Positions 27,661-34,517 of a DNA stretch of 34,517 nt are shown one piece after another (within the stretch, counting starts at the first letter, position 1; every line of letters starts with the position of its first letter). A model generated the notes under the pieces. It was given only the letters and a program-made list of their open reading frames with translations. It made no database searches and was not told the DNA's origin. This DNA comes from JAWWPY01 sp964412845. Its GTDB lineage: Bacteria; Actinomycetota; Actinomycetes; Streptosporangiales; Streptosporangiaceae. Made by a program: the position numbers and the translations under genes. The DNA lies in assembly GCA_964412845.1 (NCBI GenBank), contig CAYPQM010000069.1, forward strand, positions 1-34,517, written 5' to 3'.

Positions 27661-28416
27661 TCAGACCGCTCGAACTTCGGCGAGCCGCTTGACTGCGAAC
27701 TGGTCGGTCCCGCTGGGGTCCCAGCAGACGGCGGCTTCCCATGCGGCCCACGCTTGCGCGGCGATGTCGTACGCGTCGTCGTCGAGACCGGCGGCGTTGT
27801 GCGGCAGTGCCAGGTCGAGGTCGGGGACGTCGACGTGCGACTCGTCCCAGTCGATCATCGCGACGCGATCCGCGGTCATGCGGATGTTGCCCGGGTTGGG
27901 GTCGCCGTGGACGACGCACGTCGTGCGACCGGTGAGTCGCGCCCACGCTGCTCGGCATCGAACGACACCCTCAGGCGGCATCGCGCCGAGGTCGACCTTC
28001 GTCCCGGTCTCGGCGTGCAGAAGGTCGGTCGACGATCGCCAGCCCGGGCGTTGGGGCCAGCCGTGCGTGAACCGATGCAGCTGGCGGAGTGTGTCGGCGA
28101 CGCGACGCCAGTCGGCTTCGGTCTCGGGCGATCCGCCCTCCACGTAGGTCATCACCACCAGACCGTCGGCGAAGTGCCGGCCGTCCGTGGTTGGGATCGG
28201 CACCGGCACCGGCATCCCTTCACGATCGAGGTGTCGCAACAGGTCGGTCTCCCACGCGAGATCAGCGTCGCTGCGTTGGCCGAGACGACCGACCGCGAGG
28301 TGCCCGTTGACGCGCACGCTCCACACCTCGTTGACGCCAACTCCGCCAGTGAGCGGTTCGATGCGAACGACGTCGTCACCCCACTGCTCGAGTGCCTCCC
28401 ATCCCACCGGCCACAT
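27661..28416 (-). CDS. Aminoglycoside phosphotransferase-family kinase
   Basis: A 251-residue protein with the APH/choline kinase fold. The catalytic loop is CVVHGDPNPGNIRM (Asp base and Asn) and the metal site is AMIDWDESHVDVPDLDLAL. The N-terminal lobe (LTGGVGVNEVWSVRVNGHLAVGRL) has the nucleotide-binding strands. The real substrate may be an antibiotic, homoserine or a sugar; resistance cannot be inferred. It lies inside the segment bracketed by tRNA-Phe fragments and the 23-base repeats, so it is probably element cargo. Confidence 0.85.
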   Translation of the reverse strand: MWPVGWEALEQWGDDVVRIEPLTGGVGVNEVWSVRVNGHLAVGRLGQRSDADLAWETDLLRHLDREGMPVPVPIPTTDGRHFADGLVVMTYVEGGSPETEADWRRVADTLRQLHRFTHGWPQRPGWRSSTDLLHAETGTKVDLGAMPPEGVVRCRAAWARLTGRTTCVVHGDPNPGNIRMTADRVAMIDWDESHVDVPDLDLALPHNAAGLDDDAYDIAAQAWAAWEAAVCWDPSGTDQFAVKRLAEVRAV

Positions 28417-28686
28417 CTTCGCAGAGGGTCATGAAGCGCTCGACGAAATTACGAACCCGTGTTCAAGGCCCGTCCCAACCCGGTCCCGCCGGGCCGGGAC
28501 GGTCCGCACTGAGTCCGCACAACAGCCCGAGACAGCGCGAGCCAGGAGAAGACGTCGGCAGCTTGCCCGCAGGTCAGGCAGCATTCATCCACCTCCGTGA
28601 AGTTGCCCGGATCAGCTACGGAGCGCAGCGTAGTGGTTCCGGTCCTCCCCCGCCCTCCTGATAGGTGCCGAGGTCTTGCCGAGGAA
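28417..28686. other. Gap between the phosphotransferase gene and the inverted-repeat element
   Basis: Short Arg/Pro frames only. I see nothing that I can name. Confidence 0.4.
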
Positions 28687-28760
28687 GATCACACTCAAGG
28701 GTGGCGCGTCGCGCCATCGCGGAAGCGACGTGAGCGCAGCGAGCGCCCTTGACTGTGATC
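28687..28760. repeat. 74-bp inverted-repeat element truncating the integrase
   Basis: GATCACACTCAAGGG (28687-28701) and CCCTTGACTGTGATC (28746-28760) are inverted with one mismatch, around a 44-base GC-rich core. A related end, GATCACCATCAAGGG, occurs at 34485-34499. These look like ends of an insertion element; the right copy supplies the in-frame stop just before the integrase remnant. Confidence 0.65.
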
Positions 28761-29646
28761 TAAGCGCCTGGCCAAGCTGGCCGCCCGGGATGTCCGGGTC
28801 TTCATCACCCGCATCCGGGCCCAGTGCCTGTGCTGCAAGCACGGCGTAGATGCCGCCCGCGACAAGGCACGATGCTGCGCACGTTCAGGCGGCGAGTGCT
28901 GCGAGTCCCGCCTCTCGGTTCGCATGGTCCAGTCCATTCACGCCGTGCTGAGAAACGCGCTTGAGTCCGCCGTCCGTGAGGAAGTGATCCCGCGAAACGT
29001 GGCCAAGCTGGTCCAGGTCACCGCGCCGAGATACACCGTCAACCGAGGACTCTCCATCATCCAGACGCGCCGTGTCCTCAAGGCGGCCAAAGCCGACCGT
29101 CTCTACGCGCTCTACGTCCTGGCGCTGTGCCTCGGTCTCCGCAGAGGCGAGCTGCTCGGGCTTCGCTGGGAGGACATCGACCTCGGCTCGGGCACCCTCG
29201 AAGTGGTCCAGGCGCTTCAGCGAGTCGGCGGGGCATTGCAGTTCGTGCGGCCCAAGACCGAGGACTCCGCACGCACCGTCCCGCTTCCGCCGCTGTGCAT
29301 CGATGCGCTTCGTGAGCACCGGCGGCGGCAATTCACCGAACGGGCCGACGCCTGGCCCAACTGGCAGGAGAACGGGCTCGTCTTCCCCACCCGGATTGGC
29401 ACCCCGATGGAGCCCGACAGCCTCCGCCGGAGCTGCATCCGCACCGACGCCGGGCTGACCGGCACCCGGTTTCACGACACGAGGCACACGTGCGTCTCGC
29501 TCCTGCTGCACCTGGGCGTGGCCCCGGACATGGTGCGGGAGATCGTTGGCCATAGCGATATCGAGGTCACGATGACGATCTACGCCCATACGTCGCTGGA
29601 TGAGAAGCGCAGGGCACTAGGCAAGCTGGGTGACACATTGGCCTAG
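28759..29646 (+). pseudogene. 5'-truncated tyrosine recombinase (phage-type integrase)
   Basis: The frame is open from 28759, directly behind the inverted repeat, and encodes part of the core-binding domain with a cluster of Cys pairs (RAQCLCCKHG ... KARCCARSGGECC), then SIHAVLRNALESAV and a full catalytic domain: Arg in LCLGLRRGELLGLRWEDID, His-x-x-Arg in FHDTRHTCVSLLL, GHSDIEVT and the nucleophile Tyr in TMTIYAHTS. The arm-binding N-terminus and native start are missing; a 240-residue product from ATG 28924 is possible but unlikely to be functional. It probably integrated at tRNA-Phe. Confidence 0.82.
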
Positions 29647-29689
29647 CCAACACAGCTACCGAAGCTGGCCGTTGCCGTCACGGTTGCCG

Positions 29690-29729
29690 TCAAACGCCCC
29701 GGACGGAGTGATCCGCCGGGGCGTTTGGC
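29690..29729. terminator. Terminator hairpin, copy 2 of the 40-bp repeat
   Basis: Identical to 24338-24377. It lies 15 bases beyond the 3' end of the minus-strand tRNA-Phe fragment, where a tRNA-Phe terminator is expected, and also 44 bases after the integrase stop. Confidence 0.85.
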
Positions 29730-29743
29730 CTGCTCAGAAGGGG

Positions 29744-29785
29744 TGGTCAGGGGCGGGGTCGAACCGCCGACCTTCCGCTTTTCAG
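29744..29785 (-). repeat. tRNA-Phe 3' portion, probable attachment site
   Basis: Minus strand: loop CTGAAAA (GAA anticodon), GCGGA, AGGTC, T-arm GGCGG-TTCGACC-CCGCC, acceptor CCTGACC and A73. The sequence departs from tRNA exactly at the 5' edge of the anticodon loop, a common crossover point for tyrosine integrases. No matching 5' half in the window. Confidence 0.75.
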
Positions 29786-29847
29786 GCATCGTTACCTTCC
29801 CAGGTCAGACCCCATGCGATGGCTGCGCGTGCCGCCTGCGTGCAGCT

Positions 29848-30045
29848 TCAGTGCTTGATCACGATGGACTTGGGCAGGCGCGCAGCGTCGCCATGCGCGG
29901 CCAGGTCAGACAGGGCGGATGCGATCTCGGCGTCTCGGCCGTCCACAGCGTGCAGGTAGCGGTGGGCGGCGGCGGGCGAGGCGTGGCCGAGACGGCGCAT
30001 CAGGTCCTTGATCGTGGCTCCGGCAGAGGCGGCTAGGGTTGGCGG
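29848..30045 (-). pseudogene. C-terminal fragment of a second tyrosine recombinase
   Basis: A frame without a start reads LAASAGATIKDLMRRLGHAS then PAAAHRYLHAVDGRDAEIAS, the integrase C-terminal box with GHAS and the catalytic Tyr, ending at the stop 29848. It faces the opposite way to the other integrase remnant, so at least two elements integrated here. Confidence 0.8.
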
Positions 30046-30065
30046 TCACTTGCCGGGAGGTCTAG

Positions 30066-30082
30066 ACCGCCCTCCTTTGATG
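30066..30082 (+). repeat. 17-bp direct repeat, copy 1 of 3 (ACCGCCCTCCTTTGATG)
   Basis: Followed by AGCTCCAGTTGATGCGTTACA, which resembles the transposon-end motif at 31249. Further copies are at 31229-31245 and 34121-34137, all in the same orientation. Confidence 0.75.
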
Positions 30083-30323
30083 TCGAGCTCCAGTTGATGC
30101 GTTACAGATCGATGTCAGATGATCCGTAACACCTCCTGATAGATGATCTCGTGCGGTCAGGGTACCCGGGTCGGGTTGGACAACCGGGGGTTAGCGAGGT
30201 CAGGAGCGTCGGCAGCCCGCGGGGAGGGTGTCTGCCCAATCGGCGGGTTCGGCGGTGACCCTGAACCGCTGCACTGTCGAAGTGCCGGTGCGGTCGAACT
30301 GCGAGGGCGGCTAGGGTGCGGAG
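30083..30323. other. Leader of the dioxygenase gene
   Basis: Contains the decayed transposon-end-like sequence up to about 30135 and otherwise no recognisable gene or RNA. Confidence 0.4.
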
Positions 30324-31208
30324 ATGAGGGTGCCCGACCGTTGCTTGGCGGACCTGCGGGAGCGGGGTTACCTGCTCTTCGAGGGTTTCCTCGAGGCTGA
30401 CGAGCTGGCCGCGGCCCAGGAAGCTCTGTGGCTGCACTACCCGCGGCCCGAGGTGTATTTCGCCGACCCAGCTGCTCATGCGTGGTTGGCGACGGACCAG
30501 TGGGCCGGCGAAGTCAGCGGACCGTGGCGATCCTGGAACCTGAACCGACTGGCCTTCCACCCGGACCTGCTCGACCTGGCGGAGCGCTTCCTGGGCTCAG
30601 CCGACCTGCGGCTCTACGAGGCGTCCCTGTGGGCCAAGTACGCCGGAGCCGTCGACTACGACCAGCGCCACCACCGCGACTTCGTCAACCACAGCCTCGT
30701 CGTGCCCAAGCGCTCCGAGCCGGCCACGCAGATGTTGAGCTGGATCCTCCTGTCCGACGTAGGCGATGATGACGGCCCTACCAAGATCGTTCCGCTGTCG
30801 GTCGGGCAGAGCGTCCCGTACTGGCCGGTCCCTGGGCATCACGACATCACGAACTACCTCCCCGAGGGGATGTTCGCCGAGGAGGAGGTCTCGATGACCG
30901 GTCCGGCAGGAACCCTGTTCGCTTTTCGGTCCGACGTACTTCACCGTGGGTCGCGCATGACCGGCGAACGATCAGCCCGCTTTGCGCTCCTCGCCGACTA
31001 CGATGTGTGGGCACCGCGCTGGACCGGCCGGGTCGCCTGGGCCGAGCGCGCGACGCGGTCAGACTGGTTCGAGATCGTCGAGCGGGCCTCTCCCCGGGAG
31101 CGGTCGGTGTTCGGCTTCCCAGCTCCGGGCGATCCGTATTGGGACGAGCAAACCTTGGCCGACACCCAAACGCGCTACCCCCGGGCCGATCTGACGCCCT
31201 ACCGCTAG
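30324..31208 (+). CDS. Phytanoyl-CoA dioxygenase (PhyH)-family protein
   Basis: A 294-residue Fe(II)/2-oxoglutarate oxygenase. The iron triad is visible as His-x-Asp in YDQRHHRDFVNHSLV and the distal His in FRSDVLHRGSRMTG, with the 2-oxoglutarate Arg likely in GERSARFALLADYDVW. The start ATG 30324 (MRVPDRCLADLRERGYLLFEGFL) matches the family beginning. Substrate is unknown; bacterial members act on small metabolites in secondary metabolism or osmolyte synthesis. It is flanked by the 17-bp repeats at 30066 and 31229, so it may have been moved as a cassette. Confidence 0.85.
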   Translation: MRVPDRCLADLRERGYLLFEGFLEADELAAAQEALWLHYPRPEVYFADPAAHAWLATDQWAGEVSGPWRSWNLNRLAFHPDLLDLAERFLGSADLRLYEASLWAKYAGAVDYDQRHHRDFVNHSLVVPKRSEPATQMLSWILLSDVGDDDGPTKIVPLSVGQSVPYWPVPGHHDITNYLPEGMFAEEEVSMTGPAGTLFAFRSDVLHRGSRMTGERSARFALLADYDVWAPRWTGRVAWAERATRSDWFEIVERASPRERSVFGFPAPGDPYWDEQTLADTQTRYPRADLTPYR

Positions 31209-31228
31209 AGGACCGGGCAGGTACGACA

Positions 31229-31294
31229 ACCGCCCTCCTTTGATGCCTAGCTCCACTTGACCTGCGACACATCGGCTCCGCTTGACGTGCGACA
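31229..31294 (+). repeat. 17-bp repeat copy 2 and left transposon end
   Basis: After the repeat come two tandem 21-bp motifs, AGCTCCACTTGACCTGCGACA (31249-31269) and a sister at 31274-31294. Their reverse complements appear at 34071-34091 and 34096-34116, so these are terminal inverted repeats, each with two probable transposase sites. Confidence 0.75.
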
Positions 31295-31322
31295 GACCCT
31301 AGGTTTTTACGCGCCCGCGATG

Positions 31323-31709
31323 CTAATCGGGGCTGGGGACAGTACGCGGAGCGGTCCGCCCGTTCACCGAGCTGGCCGTCACCTGCGTTACATCCCGGGT
31401 GCTGGCGGAGACCGCCTCCTCCAACTGGGTCAGCCAGGCCAGATGACCCTCCAGCGCCTGGCGGCCTTCCGCGGTGAGCCGGAACCACGTGCGCGGCCTC
31501 CGGCCGACCGCGCCCTTGCGGACTTGCACATACCCGGCGTCTTCGAGCACGACGGACTGTTTCGACAGCACCGAGTCGCTGATCCCGGCCGCATCACGCA
31601 GCGCGGCGAACTCGACCCAGTCCGCGCCGGCCGCCAGCAGCCCGCAGATCGACAACCGGGTGATCGGATGAATGAACGGGTCCGGCTTGGCGGTCACACC
31701 GCCAGTCAC
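31323..31709 (-). CDS. Winged-helix transcriptional regulator
   Basis: A 128-residue protein from GTG 31709, overlapping the upstream stop (GTGA); the frame runs open to 31985 in another gene but without coding sense. The fold is MarR/ArsR-like: PITRLSICGLLAAGADWVEFAALRDAAGISDSVLSKQSVVLEDAGYVQVRKGAVGRRPRTWFRLTAEGRQALEGHL, with recognition helix SVLSKQ and wing RRPRTW. It is probably an autoregulator acting at the palindrome 32213-32244 and responding through the co-expressed membrane protein. Confidence 0.85.
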   Translation of the reverse strand: MTGGVTAKPDPFIHPITRLSICGLLAAGADWVEFAALRDAAGISDSVLSKQSVVLEDAGYVQVRKGAVGRRPRTWFRLTAEGRQALEGHLAWLTQLEEAVSASTRDVTQVTASSVNGRTAPRTVPSPD

Positions 31710-32200
31710 GCCGCCCCTCCGCCGTCTCGCAGGTCCTGGCGGATCCCCCGCAGAGCGGCCTGCTGGAGGGCCACCTCCGCCGCGACCGCGAGGGCCGCGA
31801 CTACGATCGCGGCCGCGAGCAGGCCGTGGCGGATCAGGGAGGCCTCGGTCACGATGGCGGCGAGGCTCACCACCATCATCGCGATCCTTGCGGGACGGCC
31901 CGGCCGATAGTAGAAGAGGCCGTCCCGCAGCACGCGGAGGGGCCGGGGGCCCACCTTCATGCCGGTGGCCCGGTCCAGGCCCCACTGCAGCAAGCAGGCC
32001 ACCGCCAATGCGGCGACCACGATGGCCCAGTAGTCACCCCGGGGAAGGTACCGCGAGCTGAAGGGACTCGCGAAAACCAGTGCATACAGGATGGCGACAC
32101 CGGTCAGGTACCACCACGGCGGCCGCATCCGGTCCGCCAGCCGGCTCCGCTGCGCCCGCAGCCGCTCCAGCGCTACCGGGTCTCTTGCCACATCGCGCAT
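31706..32200 (-). CDS. Four-helix membrane protein co-expressed with a regulator
   Basis: A 164-residue protein from ATG 32200 with RBS GGAGGAG. Helices at about 30-46, 58-74, 104-122 and 127-148. Polar connectors include RATGMKVGPRPLRVLRDGLFYYRPGRPARI. Family not recognised. It is translationally coupled to the winged-helix protein, an arrangement often seen for small regulator/membrane pairs. Confidence 0.72.
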   Translation of the reverse strand: MRDVARDPVALERLRAQRSRLADRMRPPWWYLTGVAILYALVFASPFSSRYLPRGDYWAIVVAALAVACLLQWGLDRATGMKVGPRPLRVLRDGLFYYRPGRPARIAMMVVSLAAIVTEASLIRHGLLAAAIVVAALAVAAEVALQQAALRGIRQDLRDGGGAA

Positions 32201-34062
32201 TCAGGCTCCTCCGTCATGTACTTTCCATTAAGAAAGTACATGACAGGCCCGCGCGCGGCAAACCCTAGCGGCCGCGCGCAAGCCGGCCGTGACGCGGCGG
32301 TGGCCTCAGATGACGCCTGGCGGTACCTCAGGGCTGTAGTTCGATGCTTTGTGCCGCCGGATGTCGCTGCTGGTGGTGCGGTGATGGTGATGCCGGGCTC
32401 CACGGTGATCTGGCAGGTGTCGGCTTCCACGGTGACCTCGGCGATCTTGCGGGCATGAGCCAGGCCGACCTGGATCTTCTGCCCGCCGATCATGATCGCC
32501 CCGCGGACCGACACCCTCCGCGTCACCACCACTGGCTCAGGGAGACGAGGCGGCTGGGCTGTTCCGGCGCGTGCTCCGCGCAGCCGGGACCGGGCTTCTG
32601 GCGGGACGGGGCAGGCGATGGTGCGGGCCAGGATGCCGCCGGACAGGATGTGGGCGACCGGGCCGTCTAGCCGCAGCGTTACCCGCTGCCCCGCTAGCGG
32701 CAGCCCGGCGCTGACCATGTGATTGCCCAGGCTGACGTTGCCCGAGGCATTCACGGTCCGCTCGACCTCGACCTCGATCACGTCACCGGAGGCCGGGGGC
32801 AGCGGCGGCGGCCCCGCCCGGCGGGCACCGGCCGCAGCCAGGCGAACCAGGCCGCGGGCATCCAGCCGGGACGGCAGCGTCTTGACCCGGCACCCGTCCA
32901 GCAGCACGTGCACCCGGTCCAGCCCGGCCCACAGCCGGACAGTGCGGCCCGTCATCGCGGGCCCGAGCCAGATCTGCTGGCCTGCCAGCCACAGGTTCCC
33001 CGACGGCGGCACCACGCGGTCCAGTTCCACCGCCAGGCGGAACGCCGGGGACGGCCTGGCAGCGTCGTCCGGATCGTCGTCGCCAGCAGGTGCAGGCTTG
33101 CCCGTCCGCGTGAGCTCGGCCGGTACCCGCAGGCCCAGGACCTCGGGGGCGGCGCGGATGAACCGGGCCGAGGGGAACGCCATGGCCAGTGACTGGTGCG
33201 GCCTGGTGGTGTTGTACTCCTTGCGCCAGGCATCGACTGCGGCCTGAGCGTCCTCGATGCTGGCGAATGGGCCCTGCACGTTCAGCAGCTCCTGCTGCAG
33301 CGTCTGGTGCAGCCGCTCGATCTTCCCCGTGGTCGTCGGCGACCGGGGCTTGGTCAGCCGCTGGGTGATGCCGTTCTCCCGGCAGATCCGCTCGAACAGC
33401 ACCTCCGCCGGGCGGGGCCTGCCGAACCGCCCGGTGAACTGCTTGCCATTGTCGCTGAGCACTTCGCCGGGAATACCGTACTCCTGCATCGCGGTCACGA
33501 ACGCCGAGCACACCGCGCGGGCGGTCGCCCGGAGCACGACGGTGGCGATGACGCAGAACCGGGAGTGATCATCAATCCCGGTGATGACCTTGCATTCGCG
33601 GCCATCGGCCAGGAACAAGCTCGCGGTGACATCCAGCTGCCACAGCTCCATCGCCGCCGAGCGCTCCCACCGGCGGTACTGGTCCCGGCGCCTGCGGCGC
33701 GGCACGGGCTCGAGCAGCTGATGACGGACCAGCACCCGGTAGACCGTTGACCGGGACACGTCCGGGTGACCGCGCTTAGCGAGCTCGAAGACCAGGCGGC
33801 GCGACCCCCACCTGCGATGCGAGCCGCGCAGGTCGCAGATCACCGCCTCCACCTCCGCGCTGATCCGCCACGGATGCGACCTCGGCGCATGAGACCGGTC
33901 AGCCAGGCCATCAAGACCGCCGTCCCGGTAGCGGGCCATCCACCGGTGCACCGTCTGGCGGGCCACCCCGAACCGCTCGGCGACCTCGGTTACCGGAATG
34001 CCATCCAGGACCTGCAGCACGGCCTGGTATCTCTGCTCGACCACCTTCAACTCCCGAAGCAT
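32173..34062 (-). CDS. IS481-like DDE transposase
   Basis: About 629 residues from ATG 34062 (MLRELKVVEQRYQAVLQVLDG); a TTG at 34083 lies in the inverted repeat. HTH VTEVAERFGVARQTVHRWMARYRDGG and a second HTH precede the DDE core: Asp in ELWQLDVTASLFL, Asp in EVLSDNGKQFTG and Glu in TTTGKIERLHQTLQQEL. A long C-terminal beta region follows, as in large IS481 members. The last ~50 residues have no family character and run over the operator and start codon of the downstream membrane gene, so the natural stop was probably lost. It may still be active. Confidence 0.87.
   Translation of the reverse strand: MLRELKVVEQRYQAVLQVLDGIPVTEVAERFGVARQTVHRWMARYRDGGLDGLADRSHAPRSHPWRISAEVEAVICDLRGSHRRWGSRRLVFELAKRGHPDVSRSTVYRVLVRHQLLEPVPRRRRRDQYRRWERSAAMELWQLDVTASLFLADGRECKVITGIDDHSRFCVIATVVLRATARAVCSAFVTAMQEYGIPGEVLSDNGKQFTGRFGRPRPAEVLFERICRENGITQRLTKPRSPTTTGKIERLHQTLQQELLNVQGPFASIEDAQAAVDAWRKEYNTTRPHQSLAMAFPSARFIRAAPEVLGLRVPAELTRTGKPAPAGDDDPDDAARPSPAFRLAVELDRVVPPSGNLWLAGQQIWLGPAMTGRTVRLWAGLDRVHVLLDGCRVKTLPSRLDARGLVRLAAAGARRAGPPPLPPASGDVIEVEVERTVNASGNVSLGNHMVSAGLPLAGQRVTLRLDGPVAHILSGGILARTIACPVPPEARSRLRGARAGTAQPPRLPEPVVVTRRVSVRGAIMIGGQKIQVGLAHARKIAEVTVEADTCQITVEPGITITAPPAATSGGTKHRTTALRYRQASSEATAASRPACARPLGFAARGPVMYFLNGKYMTEEPECAMWQETR
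32213..32244 (-). promoter_or_regulatory. Perfect 13-bp palindrome operator
   Basis: GTCATGTACTTTC and GAAAGTACATGAC flank CATTAA. It ends two bases upstream of the GGAGGAG ribosome binding site of the membrane protein/regulator operon, an ideal position for autorepression by the winged-helix protein. It is AT-rich compared with the surrounding DNA and lies inside the 3' end of the transposase frame. Confidence 0.85.
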
Positions 34063-34070
34063 TGCGGGAG

Positions 34071-34137
34071 TGTCGTGTATCAATTGGAGCCACGGTGTCG
34101 CATATCAAGCGGAGCCTGACACCGCCCTCCTTTGATG
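34071..34137. repeat. Right transposon end and 17-bp repeat copy 3
   Basis: Tandem motifs TGTCGTGTATCAATTGGAGC (34071) and TGTCGCATATCAAGCGGAGC (34096) face those at 31249-31294; ACCGCCCTCCTTTGATG follows at 34121-34137. Confidence 0.75.
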
Positions 34138-34517
34138 CCGTGACAACTTTCTCTACGGTTTCAAGGGCACGCCCTGCGGGCGCGCCGGGCGGTTCCGGCC
34201 CTGGTCGGTTCGCGCGTGATCGCGGCGTGCTGTCCGGGTTCGTGAAGCGGCCCGAAGGACACTCACCGCGTGCCTGGCAGGATGAGCGCAGGGGCAGCTC
34301 GCCGCAGGGGGCGGCGGCCTGCCCGCGGCCTATGGGCGGTAGCCCTCCGGCCACGGGCGCCGCCGCCGCGCCGCTGCCCCGCATCCGCAGGCAGGTGGTG
34401 CCGGGCCGCAACGACCCATCAGCTCCGCGAATGCGCGAATGGCCGGGCCGTCCTCCGGTCGCCCGGCAGTCTCTCACCGTGAAAGATCACCATCAAGGGC
34501 GCGCACGGCGCGTCCCC
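34138..34517. other. Unassigned right margin
   Basis: No gene that I can support; frames are Arg/Pro/Ala-rich. At 34485-34499 GATCACCATCAAGGG resembles the inverted-repeat element at 28687, suggesting another insertion-sequence end at the window border. Confidence 0.45.

Larger units (their letters stand above)
31229..34137 (-). mobile_element. IS481-like element with passenger genes
   Basis: About 2.9 kb between matching inverted ends (best 21-bp motifs agree at 19 of 21 positions) and bounded by 17-bp direct repeats. It holds the transposase and, unusually, a membrane protein/winged-helix regulator pair. The direct repeats are longer than normal IS481 target duplications, and a third copy at 30066 suggests a nested or composite history. 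Confidence 0.6.

Noticed and set aside
27377..28434. Two long plus-strand ORFs over the phosphotransferase region
   Set aside because: Antisense to a protein with intact APH motifs; composition is low complexity.

Overview
The window looks like chromosomal DNA of a high-GC actinomycete (Actinomycetota). Strongly GC-biased third codon positions, frequent GTG starts, many 4-base ATGA/GTGA gene overlaps, and families typical of that phylum (GT-C mannosyltransferase-like protein, DUF3618, DUF4235, TIGR04282, HisKA_3 kinases) support this. Genus cannot be read from the sequence.

Left part (1-17740) is ordinary, densely packed chromosome: a 5'-truncated membrane-anchored molybdopterin oxidoreductase and a small membrane protein; a GT-C glycosyltransferase and a methyltransferase; a response regulator/histidine kinase pair; an NAD-dependent epimerase, a GT2 glycosyltransferase and a TIGR04282 protein; a tandem pair of NarL-type histidine kinases, the second a truncated copy of the first; a YihY/BrkB-DUF4235-DUF3618 stress-type operon; and two transglutaminase-like proteins.

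The centre (17820-24276) is the remarkable part. A promoter-like sequence and a strongly folded ~190-nt RNA with its own terminator are followed by a plus-strand array of 36 tRNA-like genes that I can fold with an anticodon arm, plus several fragments. The anticodons cover all 20 amino acids. The tRNAs are aberrant as a group: 13 of 36 carry C33 instead of the near-universal U33, 9 have non-canonical T-loops, all three with leucine anticodons have short class I variable loops, and most lack an encoded CCA. An HNH endonuclease gene interrupts the array on the opposite strand. Immediately downstream is an intact TROVE/vWA (Ro60, Rsr) gene. Two segments in the array that at first look like broken tRNAs (18597-18704 and 22355-22508) fold instead like bacterial Y RNAs, the known partners of Ro60: a long closing stem with the GUCGAAG Ro-site signature, then a T-arm and a capped acceptor-like stem, and in the second also a D-arm, in the inside-out order expected of a YrlA-type tRNA mimic. 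The leader RNA (17882-18009) shows a third version of the same Ro-site. I infer a tRNA array - Y RNA - Ro60 cassette, possibly for tRNA surveillance or replacement under stress or phage attack.

The right part (24277-34517) is accessory DNA with heavy decay: a terminator and tRNA-Phe 3'-end sequences duplicated around integrase remnants, a frameshifted Phd-type antitoxin with a stub of its toxin, a PQ-loop protein diverging from an Lrp/AsnC regulator, an aminoglycoside phosphotransferase-like gene, two broken tyrosine integrases, a phytanoyl-CoA dioxygenase, and an IS481-like element whose inverted repeats enclose the transposase plus a membrane protein/winged-helix regulator pair with a perfect operator palindrome. 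The array-Ro60 cassette therefore sits at the edge of a mobile-element hot spot.
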